Positions 33,843 to 48,800 are shown, counted from the first letter of the stretch. The stretch: 64,000 nucleotides of DNA from Heliopora coerulea (GCA_030142905.1 JASJOG010000043.1:680001-744000); one strand, 5' to 3'. Numbers and translations are program-made. The notes: a model not told the origin generated them from the sequence alone.

Positions 33843-36800
33843 ATTTTCAACTTTTGAAATAAGAGCAGAATGTGAAAGTTTATTGCATAGAAAGTAGTTT
33901 TGCAGTGATTGGAGTGGTTTCTGAGCGAAATTACGTTGAAAATTTGAGGTGGAAAAATTGGAGCAAAATGTAAAGGGGTTAACCTTTGGTTTTTGACGAT
34001 TTTTCGACCAATTTTCAACTTTCGAAATAAGAGCAGAATGTGAAAGTTTATTGCATAGAAAGTAGTTTTGCAGTGATTGGAGTGGTTTCTGAGCGAAATT
34101 ACGTTGAAAATTTGAGGTGGAAAAATTGGACCAAAATGTAAAGGGGTTAACCTTCGGTTTTTGACGATTTTTCGACCAATTTTCAACTTTCGAAATAAGA
34201 GCAGAATGTGAAAGTTTATTGCATAGAAAGTAGTTTTGCAGTGATTGGAGTGGTTTCTGAGCGAAATTACGTTGAAAATTTGAGGTGGAAAAATTGGAGC
34301 AAAATGTAAAGGGGTTAACCTTTGGTTTTTGACGATTTTTCGACCAATTTTCAACTTTCGAAATAAGAGCAGAATGTGAAAGTTTATTGCATAGAAAGTA
34401 GTTTTGCAGTGATTGGAGTGGTTTCTGAGCGAAATTACGTTGAAAATTTGAGGTGGAAAAATTGGAGCAAAATGTAAAGGGGTTAACCTTTGGTTTTTGA
34501 CGATTTTTCGACCAATTTTCAACTTTCGAAATAAGAGCAGAATGTGAAAGTTTATTGCATAGAAAGTAGTTTTGCAGTGATTGGAGTGGTTTCTGAGCGA
34601 AATTACGTTGAAAATTTGAGGTGGAAAAATTGGAGCAAAATGTAAAGGGGTTAACCTTTGGTTTTTGACGATTTTTCGACCAATTTTCAACTTTCGAAAT
34701 AAGAGCAGAATGTGAAAGTTTATTGCATAGAAAGTAGTTTTGCAGTGATTGGAGTGGTTTCTGAGCGAAATTACGTTGAAAATTTGAGGTGGAAAAATTG
34801 GAGCAAAATGTAAAGGGGTTAACCTTTGGTTTTTGACGATTTTTCGACCAATTTTCAACTTTCGAAATAAGAGCAGAATGTGAAAGTTTATTGCATAGAA
34901 AGTAGTTTTGCAGTGATTGGAGTGGTTTCTGAGCGAAATTACGTTGAAAATTTGAGGTGGAAAAATTGGAGCAAAATGTAAAGGGGTTAACCTTTGGTTT
35001 TTGACGATTTTTCGACCAATTTTCAACTTTCGAAATAAGAGCAGAATGTGAAAGTTTATTGCATAGAAAGTAGTTTTGCAGTGATTGGAGTGGTTTCTGA
35101 GCGAAATTACGTTGAAAATTTGAGGTGGAAAAATTGGAGCAAAATGTAAAGGGGTTAACCTTTGGTTTTTGACGATTTTTCGACCAATTTTCAACTTTCG
35201 AAATAAGAGCAGAATGTGAAAGTTTATTGCATAGAAAGTAGTTTTGCAGTGATTGGAGTGGTTTCTGAGCGAAATTACGTTGAAAATTTGAGGTGGAAAA
35301 ATTGGAGCAAAATGTAAAGGGGTTAACCTTTGGTTTTTGACGATTTTTCGACCAATTTTCAACTTTCGAAATAAGAGCAGAATGTGAAAGTTTATTGCAT
35401 AGAAAGTAGTTTTGCAGTGATTGGAGTGGTTTCTGAGCGAAATTACGTTGAAAATTTGAGGTGGAAAAATTGGAGCAAAATGTAAAGGGGTTAACCTTTG
35501 GTTTTTGACGATTTTTCGACCAATTTTCAACTTTCGAAATAAGAGCAGAATGTGAAAGTTTATTGCATAGAAAGTAGTTTTGCAGTGATTGGAGTGGTTT
35601 CTGAGCGAAATTACGTTGAAAATTTGAGGTGGAAAAATTGGAGCAAAATGTAAAGGGGTTAACCTTTGGTTTTTGACGATTTTTCGACCAATTTTCAACT
35701 TTCGAAATAAGAGCAGAATGTGAAAGTTTATTGCATAGAAAGTAGTTTTGCAGTGATTGGAGTGGTTTCTGAGCGAAATTACGTTGAAAATTTGAGGTGG
35801 AAAAATTGGAGCAAAATGTAAAGGGGTTAACCTTTGGTTTTTGACGATTTTTCGACCAATTTTCAACTTTCGAAATAAGAGCAGAATGTGAAAGTTTATT
35901 GCATAGAAAGTAGTTTTGCAGTGATTGGAGTGGTTTCTGAGCGAAATTACGTTGAAAATTTGAGGTGGAAAAATTGGACCAAAATGTAAAGGGGTTAACC
36001 TTTGGTTTTTGACGATTTTTCGACCAATTTTCAACTTTCGAAATAAGAGCAGAATGTGAAAGTTTATTGCATAGAAAGTAGTTTTGCAGTGATTGGAGTG
36101 GTTTCTGAGCGAAATTACGTTGAAAATTTGAGGTGGAAAAATTGGACCAAAATGTAAAGGGGTTAACCTTTGGTTTTTGACGATTTTTCGACCAATTTTC
36201 AACTTTCGAAATAAGAGCAGAATGTGAAAGTTTATTGCATAGAAAGTAGTTTTGCAGTGATTGGAGTGGTTTCTGAGCGAAATTACGTTGAAAATTTGAG
36301 GTGGAAAAATTGGAGCAAAATGTAAAGGGGTTAACCTTTGGTTTTTGACGATTTTTCGACCAATTTTCAACTTTCGAAATAAGAGCAGAATGTGAAAGTT
36401 TATTGCATAGAAAGTAGTTTTGCAGTGATTGGAGTGGTTTCTGAGCGAAATTACGTTGAAAATTTGAGGTGGAAAAATTGGACCAAAATGTAAAGGGGTT
36501 AACCTTTGGTTTTTGACGATTTTTCGACCAATTTTCAACTTTCGAAATAAGAGCAGAATGTGAAAGTTTATTGCATAGAAAGTAGTTTTGCAGTGATTGG
36601 AGTGGTTTCTGAGCGAAATTACGTTGAAAATTTGAGGTGGAAAAATTGGAGCAAAATGTAAAGGGGTTAACCTTTGGTTTTTGACGATTTTTCGACCAAT
36701 TTTCAACTTTCGAAATAAGAGCAGAATGTGAAAGTTTATTGCATAGAAAGTAGTTTTGCAGTGATTGGAGTGGTTTCTGAGCGAAATTACGTTGAAAATT

Positions 36801-39800
36801 TGAGGTGGAAAAATTGGAGCAAAATGTAAAGGGGTTAACCTTTGGTTTTTGACGATTTTTCGACCAATTTTCAACTTTCGAAATAAGAGCAGAATGTGAA
36901 AGTTTATTGCATAGAAAGTAGTTTTGCAGTGATTGGAGTGGTTTCTGAGCGAAATTACGTTGAAAATTTGAGGTGGAAAAATTGGAGCAAAATGTAAAGG
37001 GGTTAACCTTTGGTTTTTGACGATTTTTCGACCAATTTTCAACTTTCGAAATAAGAGCAGAATGTGAAAGTTTATTGCATAGAAAGTAGTTTTGCAGTGA
37101 TTGGAGTGGTTTCTGAGCGAAATTACGTTGAAAATTTGAGGTGGAAAAATTGGAGCAAAATGTAAAGGGGTTAACCTTTGGTTTTTGACGATTTTTCGAC
37201 CAATTTTCAACTTTCGAAATAAGAGCAGAATGTGAAAGTTTATTGCATAGAAAGTAGTTTTGCAGTGATTGGAGTGGTTTCTGAGCGAAATTACGTTGAA
37301 AATTTGAGGTGGAAAAATTGGACCAAAATGTAAAGGGGTTAACCTTTGGTTTTTGACGATTTTTCGACCAATTTTCAACTTTCGAAATAAGAGCAGAATG
37401 TGAAAGTTTATTGCATAGAAAGTAGTTTTGCAGTGATTGGAGTGGTTTCTGAGCGAAATTACGTTGAAAATTTGAGGTGGAAAAATTTGACCAAAATGTA
37501 AAGGGGTTAACCTTTGGTTTTTGACGATTTTTCGACCAATTTTCAACTTTCGAAATAAGAGCAGAATGTGAAAGTTTATTGCATAGAAAGTAGTTTTGCA
37601 GTGATTGGAGTGGTTTCTGAGCGAAATTACGTCGAAAATTTTAGGTGGAAAAATTTGACCAAAATGTAAAGGGGTTAACCTTTGGTTTTTGACGATTTTT
37701 CGACCAATTTTCAACTTTCGAAATAAGAGCAGAATGTGAAAGTTTATTGCATAGAAAGTAGTTTTGCAGTGATTGGAGTGGTTTCTGAGCGAAATTACGT
37801 TGAAAATTTGAGGTGGAAAAATTTGACCAAAATGTAAAGGGGTTAACCTTTGGTTTTTGACGATTTTTCGACCAATTTTCAACTTTCGAAATAAGAGCAG
37901 AATGTGAAAGTTTATTGCATAGAAAGTAGTTTTGCAGTGATTTCAGTGGTTTTTGAGCGAAATTACGTTGAAAATTTGAGGTGGAAAAATTTGACCAAAA
38001 TGTAAAGGGGTTAACCTTTGGTTTTTGACGATTTTTCGACCAATTTTCAACTTTCGAAATAAGAGCAGAATGTGAAAGTTTATTGCATAGAAAGTAGTTT
38101 TGCAGTGATTGGAGTGGTTTCTGAGCGAAATTACGTTGAAAATTTGAGGTGGAAAAATTTGACCAAAATGTAAAGGGGTTAACCTTTGGTTTTTGACGAT
38201 TTTTCGACCAATTTTCAACTTTCGAAATAAGAGCAGAATGTGAAAGTTTATTGCATAGAAAGTAGTTTTGCAGTGATTGGAGTGGTTTTTGAGCGAAATT
38301 ACGTTGAAAATTTGAGGTGGAAAAATTTGACCAAAATGTAAAGGGGTTAACCTTTGGTTTTTGACGATTTTTCGACCAATTTTCAACTTTCGAAATAAGA
38401 GCAGAATGTGAAAGTTTATTGCATAGAAAGTAGTTTTGCAGTGATTGGAGTGGTTTCTGAGCGAAATTACGTTGAAAATTTGAGGTGGAAAAATTTGACC
38501 AAAATGTAAAGGGGTTAACCTTTGGTTTTTGACGATTTTTCGACCAATTTTCAACTTTCGAAATAAGAGCAGAATGTGAAAGTTTATTGCATAGAAAGTA
38601 GTTTTGCAGTGATTTCAGTGGTTTTTGAGCGAAATTACGTTGAAAATTTGAGGTGGAAAAATTTGACCAAAATGTAAAGGGGTTAACCTTTGGTTTTTGA
38701 CGATTTTTCGACCAATTTTCAACTTTCGAAATAAGAGCAGAATGTGAAAGTTTATTGCATAGAAAGTAGTTTTGCAGTGATTTCAGTGGTTTCTGAGCGA
38801 AATTACGTCGAAAATTTTAGGTGGAAAAATTTGACCAAAATGTAAAGGGGTTAACCTTTGGTTTTTGACGATTTTTCGACCAATTTTCAACTTTCGAAAT
38901 AAGAGCAGAATGTGAAAGTTTATTGCATAGAAAGTAGTTTTGCAGTGATTTCAGTGGTTTTTGAGCGAAATTACGTCGAAAATTTTAGGTGGAAAAATTT
39001 GACCAAAATGTAAAGGGGTTAACCTTTGGTTTTTGACGATTTTTCGACCAATTTTCAACTTTCGAAATAAGAGCAGAATGTGAAAGTTTATTGCATAGAA
39101 AGTAGTTTTGCAGTGATTTCAGTGGTTTTTGAGCGAAATTACGTCGAAAATTTTAGGTGGAAAAATTTGACCAAAATGTAAAGGGGTTAACCTTTGGTTT
39201 TTGACGATTTTTCGACCAATTTTCAACTTTCGAAATAAGAGCAGAATGTGAAAGTTTATTGCATAGAAAGTAGTTTTGCAGTGATTTCAGTGGTTTTTGA
39301 GCGAAATTACGTCGAAAATTTTAGGTGGAAAAATTTGACCAAAATGTAAAGGGGTTAACCTTTGGTTTTTGACGATTTTTCGACCAATTTTCAACTTTCG
39401 AAATAAGAGCAGAATGTGAAAGTTTATTGCATAGAAAGTAGTTTTGCAGTGATTTCAGTGGTTTTTGAGCGAAATTACGTCGAAAATTTTAGGTGGAAAA
39501 ATTTGACCAAAATGTAAAGGGGTTAACCTTTGGTTTTTGACGATTTTTCGACCAATTTTCAACTTTCGAAATAAGAGCAGAATGTGAAAGTTTATTGCAT
39601 AGAAAGTAGTTTTGCAGTGATTTCAGTGGTTTTTGAGCGAAATTACGTCGAAAATTTTAGGTGGAAAAATTTGACCAAAATGTAAAGGGGTTAACCTTTG
39701 GTTTTTGACGATTTTTCGACCAATTTTCAACTTTCGAAATAAGAGCAGAATGTGAAAGTTTATTGCATAGAAAGTAGTTTTGCAGTGATTTCAGTGGTTT

Positions 39801-42800
39801 TTGAGCGAAATTACGTCGAAAATTTTAGGTGGAAAAATTTGACCAAAATGTAAAGGGGTTAACCTTTGGTTTTTGACGATTTTTCGACCAATTTTCAACT
39901 TTCGAAATAAGAGCAGAATGTGAAAGTTTATTGCATAGAAAGTAGTTTTGCAGTGATTTCAGTGGTTTTTGAGCGAAATTACGTCGAAAATTTTAGGTGG
40001 AAAAATTTGACCAAAATGTAAAGGGGTTAACCTTTGGTTTTTGACGATTTTTCGACCAATTTTCAACTTTCGAAATAAGAGCAGAATGTGAAAGTTTATT
40101 GCATAGAAAGTAGTTTTGCAGTGATTTCAGTGGTTTTTGAGCGAAATTACGTCGAAAATTTTAGGTGGAAAAATTTGACCAAAATGTAAAGGGGTTAACC
40201 TTTGGTTTTTGACGATTTTTCGACCAATTTTCAACTTTCGAAATAAGAGCAGAATGTGAAAGTTTATTGCATAGAAAGTAGTTTTGCAGTGATTTCAGTG
40301 GTTTTTGAGCGAAATTACGTCGAAAATTTTAGGTGGAAAAATTTGACCAAAATGTAAAGGGGTTAACCTTTGGTTTTTGACGATTTTTCGACCAATTTTC
40401 AACTTTCGAAATAAGAGCAGAATGTGAAAGTTTATTGCATAGAAAGTAGTTTTGCAGTGATTTCAGTGGTTTTTGAGCGAAATTACGTCGAAAATTTTAG
40501 GTGGAAAAATTTGACCAAAATGTAAAGGGGTTAACCTTTGGTTTTTGACGATTTTTCGACCAATTTTCAACTTTCGAAATAAGAGCAGAATGTGAAAGTT
40601 TATTGCATAGAAAGTAGTTTTGCAGTGATTTCAGTGGTTTTTGAGCGAAATTACGTCGAAAATTTTAGGTGGAAAAATTTGACCAAAATGTAAAGGGGTT
40701 AACCTTTGGTTTTTGACGATTTTTCGACCAATTTTCAACTTTCGAAATAAGAGCAGAATGTGAAAGTTTATTGCATAGAAAGTAGTTTTGCAGTGATTTC
40801 AGTGGTTTTTGAGCGAAATTACGTCGAAAATTTTAGGTGGAAAAATTTGACCAAAATGTAAAGGGGTTAACCTTTGGTTTTTGACGATTTTTCGACCAAT
40901 TTTCAACTTTCGAAATAAGAGCAGAATGTGAAAGTTTATTGCATAGAAAGTAGTTTTGCAGTGATTTCAGTGGTTTTTGAGCGAAATTACGTCGAAAATT
41001 TTAGGTGGAAAAATTTGACCAAAATGTAAAGGGGTTAACCTTTGGTTTTTGACGATTTTTCGACCAATTTTCAACTTTCGAAATAAGAGCAGAATGTGAA
41101 AGTTTATTGCATAGAAAGTAGTTTTGCAGTGATTTCAGTGGTTTTTGAGCGAAATTACGTCGAAAATTTTAGGTGGAAAAATTTGACCAAAATGTAAAGG
41201 GGTTAACCTTTGGTTTTTGACGATTTTTCGACCAATTTTCAACTTTCGAAATAAGAGCAGAATGTGAAAGTTTATTGCATAGAAAGTAGTTTTGCAGTGA
41301 TTTCAGTGGTTTTTGAGCGAAATTACGTCGAAAATTTTAGGTGGAAAAATTTGACCAAAATGTAAAGGGGTTAACCTTTGGTTTTTGACGATTTTTCGAC
41401 CAATTTTCAACTTTCGAAATAAGAGCAGAATGTGAAAGTTTATTGCATAGAAAGTAGTTTTGCAGTGATTTCAGTGGTTTTTGAGCGAAATTACGTCGAA
41501 AATTTTAGGTGGAAAAATTTGACCAAAATGTAAAGGGGTTAACCTTTGGTTTTTGACGATTTTTCGACCAATTTTCAACTTTCGAAATAAGAGCAGAATG
41601 TGAAAGTTTATTGCATAGAAAGTAGTTTTGCAGTGATTTCAGTGGTTTTTGAGCGAAATTACGTCGAAAATTTTAGGTGGAAAAATTTGACCAAAATGTA
41701 AAGGGGTTAACCTTTGGTTTTTGACGATTTTTCGACCAATTTTCAACTTTCGAAATAAGAGCAGAATGTGAAAGTTTATTGCATAGAAAGTAGTTTTGCA
41801 GTGATTTCAGTGGTTTTTGAGCGAAATTACGTCGAAAATTTTAGGTGGAAAAATTTGACCAAAATGTAAAGGGGTTAACCTTTGGTTTTTGACGATTTTT
41901 CGACCAATTTTCAACTTTCGAAATAAGAGCAGAATGTGAAAGTTTATTGCATAGAAAGTAGTTTTGCAGTGATTTCAGTGGTTTTTGAGCGAAATTACGT
42001 CGAAAATTTTAGGTGGAAAAATTTGACCAAAATGTAAAGGGGTTAACCTTTGGTTTTTGACGATTTTTCGACCAATTTTCAACTTTCGAAATAAGAGCAG
42101 AATGTGAAAGTTTATTGCATAGAAAGTAGTTTTGCAGTGATTTCAGTGGTTTTTGAGCGAAATTACGTCGAAAATTTTAGGTGGAAAAATTTGACCAAAA
42201 TGTAAAGGGGTTAACCTTTGGTTTTTGACGATTTTTCGACCAATTTTCAACTTTCGAAATAAGAGCAGAATGTGAAAGTTTATTGCATAGAAAGTAGTTT
42301 TGCAGTGATTTCAGTGGTTTTTGAGCGAAATTACGTCGAAAATTTTAGGTGGAAAAATTTGACCAAAATGTAAAGGGGTTAACCTTTGGTTTTTGACGAT
42401 TTTTCGACCAATTTTCAACTTTCGAAATAAGAGCAGAATGTGAAAGTTTATTGCATAGAAAGTAGTTTTCGCAGTGATTTCAGTGGTTTTTGAGCGAAAT
42501 TACGTCGAAAATTTTAGGTGGAAAAATTTGACCAAAATGTAAAGGGGTTAACCTTTGGTTTTTGACGATTTTTCGACCAATTTTCAACTTTCGAAATAAG
42601 AGCAGAATGTGAAAGTTTATTGCATAGAAAGTAGTTTTGCAGTGATTTCAGTGGTTTTTGAGCGAAATTACGTCGAAAATTTTAGGTGGAAAAATTTGAC
42701 CAAAATGTAAAGGGGTTAACCTTTGGTTTTTGACGATTTTTCGACCAATTTTCAACTTTCGAAATAAGAGCAGAATGTGAAAGTTTATTGCATAGAAAGT

Positions 42801-45800
42801 AGTTTCGCAGTGATTTCAGTGGTTTTTGAGCGAAATTACGTCGAAAATTTTAGGTGGAAAAATTTGACCAAAATGTAAAGGGGTTAACCTTTGGTTTTTG
42901 ACGATTTTTCGACCAATTTTCAACTTTCGAAATAAGAGCAGAATCTGAAAGTTTATTGCATAGAAAGTAGTTTTGCAGTGATTTCAGTGGTTTTTGAGCG
43001 AAATTACGTCGAAAATTTTAGGTGGAAAAATTTGACCAAAATGTAAAGGGGTTAACCTTTGGTTTTTGACGATTTTTCGACCAATTTTCAACTTTCGAAA
43101 TAAGAGCAGAATGTGAAAGTTTATTGCATAGAAAGTAGTTTTGCAGTGATTTCAGTGGTTTTTGAGCGAAATTACGTCGAAAATTTTAGGTGGAAAAATT
43201 TGACCAAAATGTAAAGGGGTTAACCTTTGGTTTTTGACGATTTTTCGACCAATTTTCAACTTTCGAAATAAGAGCAGAATGTGAAAGTTTATTGCATAGA
43301 AAGTAGTTTTGCAGTGATTTCAGTGGTTTTTGAGCGAAATTACGTCGAAAATTTTAGGTGGAAAAATTTGACCAAAATGTAAAGGGGTTAACCTTTGGTT
43401 TTTGACGATTTTTCGACCAATTTTCAACTTTCGAAATAAGAGCAGAATGTGAAAGTTTATTGCATAGAAAGTAGTTTTGCAGTGATTTCAGTGGTTTTTG
43501 AGCGAAATTACGTCGAAAATTTTAGGTGGAAAAATTTGACCAAAATGTAAAGGGGTTAACCTTTGGTTTTTGACGATTTTTCGACCAATTTTCAACTTTC
43601 GAAATAAGAGCAGAATGTGAAAGTTTATTGCATAGAAAGTAGTTTTGCAGTGATTTCAGTGGTTTTTGAGCGAAATTACGTCGAAAATTTTAGGTGGAAA
43701 AATTTGACCAAAATGTAAAGGGGTTAACCTTTGGTTTTTGACGATTTTTCGACCAATTTTCAACTTTCGAAATAAGAGCAGAATGTGAAAGTTTATTGCA
43801 TAGAAAGTAGTTTTGCAGTGATTTCAGTGGTTTTTGAGCGAAATTACGTCGAAAATTTTAGGTGGAAAAATTTGACCAAAATGTAAAGGGGTTAACCTTT
43901 GGTTTTTGACGATTTTTCGACCAATTTTCAACTTTCGAAATAAGAGCAGAATGTGAAAGTTTATTGCATAGAAAGTAGTTTTGCAGTGATTTCAGTGGTT
44001 TTTGAGCGAAATTACGTCGAAAATTTTAGGTGGAAAAATTTGACCAAAATGTAAAGGGGTTAACCTTTGGTTTTTGACGATTTTTCGACCAATTTTCAAC
44101 TTTCGAAATAAGAGCAGAATGTGAAAGTTTATTGCATAGAAAGTAGTTTTGCAGTGATTTCAGTGGTTTTTGAGCGAAATTACGTCGAAAATTTTAGGTG
44201 GAAAAATTTGACCAAAATGTAAAGGGGTTAACCTTTGGTTTTTGACGATTTTTCGACCAATTTTCAACTTTCGAAATAAGAGCAGAATGTGAAAGTTTAT
44301 TGCATAGAAAGTAGTTTTGCAGTGATTTCAGTGGTTTTTGAGCGAAATTACGTCGAAAATTTTAGGTGGAAAAATTTGACCAAAATGTAAAGGGGTTAAC
44401 CTTTGGTTTTTGACGATTTTTCGACCAATTTTCAACTTTCGAAATAAGAGCAGAATGTGAAAGTTTATTGCATAGAAAGTAGTTTTGCAGTGATTTCAGT
44501 GGTTTTTGAGCGAAATTACGTCGAAAATTTTAGGTGGAAAAATTTGACCAAAATGTAAAGGGGTTAACCTTTGGTTTTTGACGATTTTTCGACCAATTTT
44601 CAACTTTCGAAATAAGAGCAGAATGTGAAAGTTTATTGCATAGAAAGTAGTTTTGCAGTGATTTCAGTGGTTTTTGAGCGAAATTACGTCGAAAATTTTA
44701 GGTGGAAAAATTTGACCAAAATGTAAAGGGGTTAACCTTTGGTTTTTGACGATTTTTCGACCAATTTTCAACTTTCGAAATAAGAGCAGAATGTGAAAGT
44801 TTATTGCATAGAAAGTAGTTTTGCAGTGATTTCAGTGGTTTTTGAGCGAAATTACGTCGAAAATTTTAGGTGGAAAAATTTGACCAAAATGTAAAGGGGT
44901 TAACCTTTGGTTTTTGACGATTTTTCGACCAATTTTCAACTTTCGAAATAAGAGCAGAATGTGAAAGTTTATTGCATAGAAAGTAGTTTTGCAGTGATTT
45001 CAGTGGTTTTTGAGCGAAATTACGTCGAAAATTTTAGGTGGAAAAATTTGACCAAAATGTAAAGGGGTTAACCTTTGGTTTTTGACGATTTTTCGACCAA
45101 TTTTCAACTTTCGAAATAAGAGCAGAATGTGAAAGTTTATTGCATAGAAAGTAGTTTTGCAGTGATTTCAGTGGTTTTTGAGCGAAATTACGTCGAAAAT
45201 TTTAGGTGGAAAAATTTGACCAAAATGTAAAGGGGTTAACCTTTGGTTTTTGACGATTTTTCGACCAATTTTCAACTTTCGAAATAAGAGCAGAATGTGA
45301 AAGTTTATTGCATAGAAAGTAGTTTTGCAGTGATTTCAGTGGTTTTTGAGCGAAATTACGTCGAAAATTTTAGGTGGAAAAATTTGACCAAAATGTAAAG
45401 GGGTTAACCTTTGGTTTTTGACGATTTTTCGACCAATTTTCAACTTTCGAAATAAGAGCAGAATGTGAAAGTTTATTGCATAGAAAGTAGTTTTGCAGTG
45501 ATTTCAGTGGTTTTTGAGCGAAATTACGTCGAAAATTTTAGGTGGAAAAATTTGACCAAAATGTAAAGGGGTTAACCTTTGGTTTTTGACGATTTTTCGA
45601 CCAATTTTCAACTTTCGAAATAAGAGCAGAATGTGAAAGTTTATTGCATAGAAAGTAGTTTTGCAGTGATTTCAGTGGTTTTTGAGCGAAATTACGTCGA
45701 AAATTTTAGGTGGAAAAATTTGACCAAAATGTAAAGGGGTTAACCTTTGGTTTTTGACGATTTTTCGACCAATTTTCAACTTTCGAAATAAGAGCAGAAT

Positions 45801-48800
45801 GTGAAAGTTTATTGCATAGAAAGTAGTTTTGCAGTGATTTCAGTGGTTTTTGAGCGAAATTACGTCGAAAATTTTAGGTGGAAAAATTTGACCAAAATGT
45901 AAAGGGGTTAACCTTTGGTTTTTGACGATTTTTCGACCAATTTTCAACTTTCGAAATAAGAGCAGAATGTGAAAGTTTATTGCATAGAAAGTAGTTTTGC
46001 AGTGATTTCAGTGGTTTTTGAGCGAAATTACGTCGAAAATTTTAGGTGGAAAAATTTGACCAAAATGTAAAGGGGTTAACCTTTGGTTTTTGACGATTTT
46101 TCGACCAATTTTCAACTTTCGAAATAAGAGCAGAATGTGAAAGTTTATTGCATAGAAAGTAGTTTTGCAGTGATTTCAGTGGTTTTTGAGCGAAATTACG
46201 TCGAAAATTTTAGGTGGAAAAATTTGACCAAAATGTAAAGGGGTTAACCTTTGGTTTTTGACGATTTTTCGACCAATTTTCAACTTTCGAAATAAGAGCA
46301 GAATGTGAAAGTTTATTGCATAGAAAGTAGTTTTGCAGTGATTTCAGTGGTTTTTGAGCGAAATTACGTCGAAAATTTTAGGTGGAAAAATTTGACCAAA
46401 ATGTAAAGGGGTTAACCTTTGGTTTTTGACGATTTTTCGACCAATTTTCAACTTTCGAAATAAGAGCAGAATGTGAAAGTTTATTGCATAGAAAGTAGTT
46501 TTGCAGTGATTGGAGTGGTTTTTGAGCGAAATTACGTCGAAAATTTTAGGTGGAAAAATTTGACCAAAATGTAAAGGGGTTAACCTTTGGTTTTTGACGA
46601 TTTTTCGACCAATTTTCAACTTTCGAAATAAGAGCAGAATGTGAAAGTTTATTGCATAGAAAGTAGTTTTGCAGTGATTTCAGTGGTTTTTGAGCGAAAT
46701 TACGTCGAAAATTTTAGGTGGAAAAATTTGACCAAAATGTAAAGGGGTTAACCTTTGGTTTTTGACGATTTTTCGACCAATTTTCAACTTTCGAAATAAG
46801 AGCAGAATGTGAAAGTTTATTGCATAGAAAGTAGTTTTGCAGTGATTGGAGTGGTTTCTGAGCGAAATTACGTTGAAAATTTGAGGTGGAAAAATTTGAC
46901 CAAAATGTAAAGGGGTTAACCTTTGGTTTTTGACGATTTTTCGACCAATTTTCAACTTTCGAAATAAGAGCAGAATGTGAAAGTTTATTGCATAGAAAGT
47001 AGTTTTGCAGTGATTTCAGTGGTTTCTGAGCGAAATTACGTCGAAAATTTTAGGTGGAAAAATTTGACCAAAATGTAAAGGGGTTAACCTTTGGTTTTTG
47101 ACGATTTTTCGACCAATTTTCAACTTTCGAAATAAGAGCAGAATGTGAAAGTTTATTGCATAGAAAGTAGTTTTGCAGTGATTTCAGTGGTTTCTGAGCG
47201 AAATTACGTTGAAAATTTTAGGTGGAAAAATTTGACCAAAATGTAAAGGGGTTAACCTTTGGTTTTTGACGATTTTTCGACCAATTTTCAACTTTCGAAA
47301 TAAGAGCAGAATGTGAAAGTTTATTGCATAGAAAGTAGTTTTGCAGTGATTTCAGTGGTTTCTGAGCGAAATTACGTCGAAAATTTGAGGTGGAAAAATT
47401 TGACCAAAATGTAAAGGGGTTAACCTTTGGTTTTTGACGATTTTTCGACCAATTTTCAACTTTCGAAATAAGAGCAGAATGTGAAAGTTTATTGCATAGA
47501 AAGTAGTTTTGCAGTGATTTCAGTGGTTTTTGAGCGAAATTACGTTGAAAATTTGAGGTGGAAAAATTTGACCAAAATGTAAAGGGGTTAACCTTTGGTT
47601 TTTGACGATTTTTCGACCAATTTTCAACTTTCGAAATAAGAGCAGAATGTGAAAGTTTATTGCATAGAAAGTAGTTTTGCAGTGATTTCAGTGGTTTCTG
47701 AGCGAAATTACGTTGAAAATTTGAGGTGGAAAAATTGGACCAAAATGTAAAGGGGTTAACCTTTGGTTTTTGACGATTTTTCGACCAATTTTCAACTTTC
47801 GAAATAAGAGCAGAATGTGAAAGTTTATTGCATAGAAAGTAGTTTTGCAGTGATTTCAGTGGTTTTTGAGCGAAATTACGTTGAAAATTTGAGGTGGAAA
47901 AATTTGACCAAAATGTAAAGGGGTTAACCTTTGGTTTTTGACGATTTTTCGACCAATTTTCAACTTTCGAAATAAGAGCAGAATGTGAAAGTTTATTGCA
48001 TAGAAAGTAGTTTTGCAGTGATTGGAGTGGTTTCTGAGCGAAATTACGTTGAAAATTTGAGGTGGAAAAATTGGAGCAAAATGTAAAGGGGTTAACCTTT
48101 GGTTTTTGACGATTTTTCGACCAATTTTCAACTTTCGAAATAAGAGCAGAATTTGAAAGTTTATTGCATAGAAAGTAGTTTTGCAGTGATTGGAGTGGTT
48201 TTTTAGCGAAATTACGTTGAAAATTTTAATTGGAAAAATTGGACCAAAATGTAAAGGGGTTAACCTTTGGTTTTTGACGATTTTTCGACCAATTTTCAAC
48301 TTTCGAAATAAGAGCAGAATATGAAAGTTTATTGCATAGAAAGTAGTTTTGCAGTGATTGGAGTGGTTTCTGATCGAAATTACGTTGAAAATTTGAGGTG
48401 GAAAAATTGGAGCAAAATGTAAAGGGGTTAACCTTTGGTTTTTGACGATTTTTCGACCAATTTTCAACTTTCGAAATAAGAGCAGAATGTGAAAGTTTAT
48501 TGCATAGAAAGTAGTTTCGCAGTGATTGGAGTGGTTTTTGAGCGAAATTACGTTGAAAATTTGAGGTGGAAAAATTGGACCAAAATGTAAAGGGGTTAAC
48601 CTTTGGTTTTTGACGATTTTTCGACCAATTTTCAACTTTCGAAATAAGAGCAGAATGTGAAAGTTTATTGCATAGAAAGTAGTTTTGCAGTGATTGGAGT
48701 GGTTTCTGAGCGAAATTACGTTGAAAATTTGAGGTGGAAAAATTGGAGCAAAATGTAAAGGGGTTAACCTTTGGTTTTTGACGATTTTTCGACCAATTTT

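Noticed and set aside
33776..37882. Very long minus-strand open frame of 56-residue repeats as a gene
   Set aside because: It is a by-product of a 168-bp satellite; other monomers carry a stop at a fixed codon, and no domain or start context supports coding.
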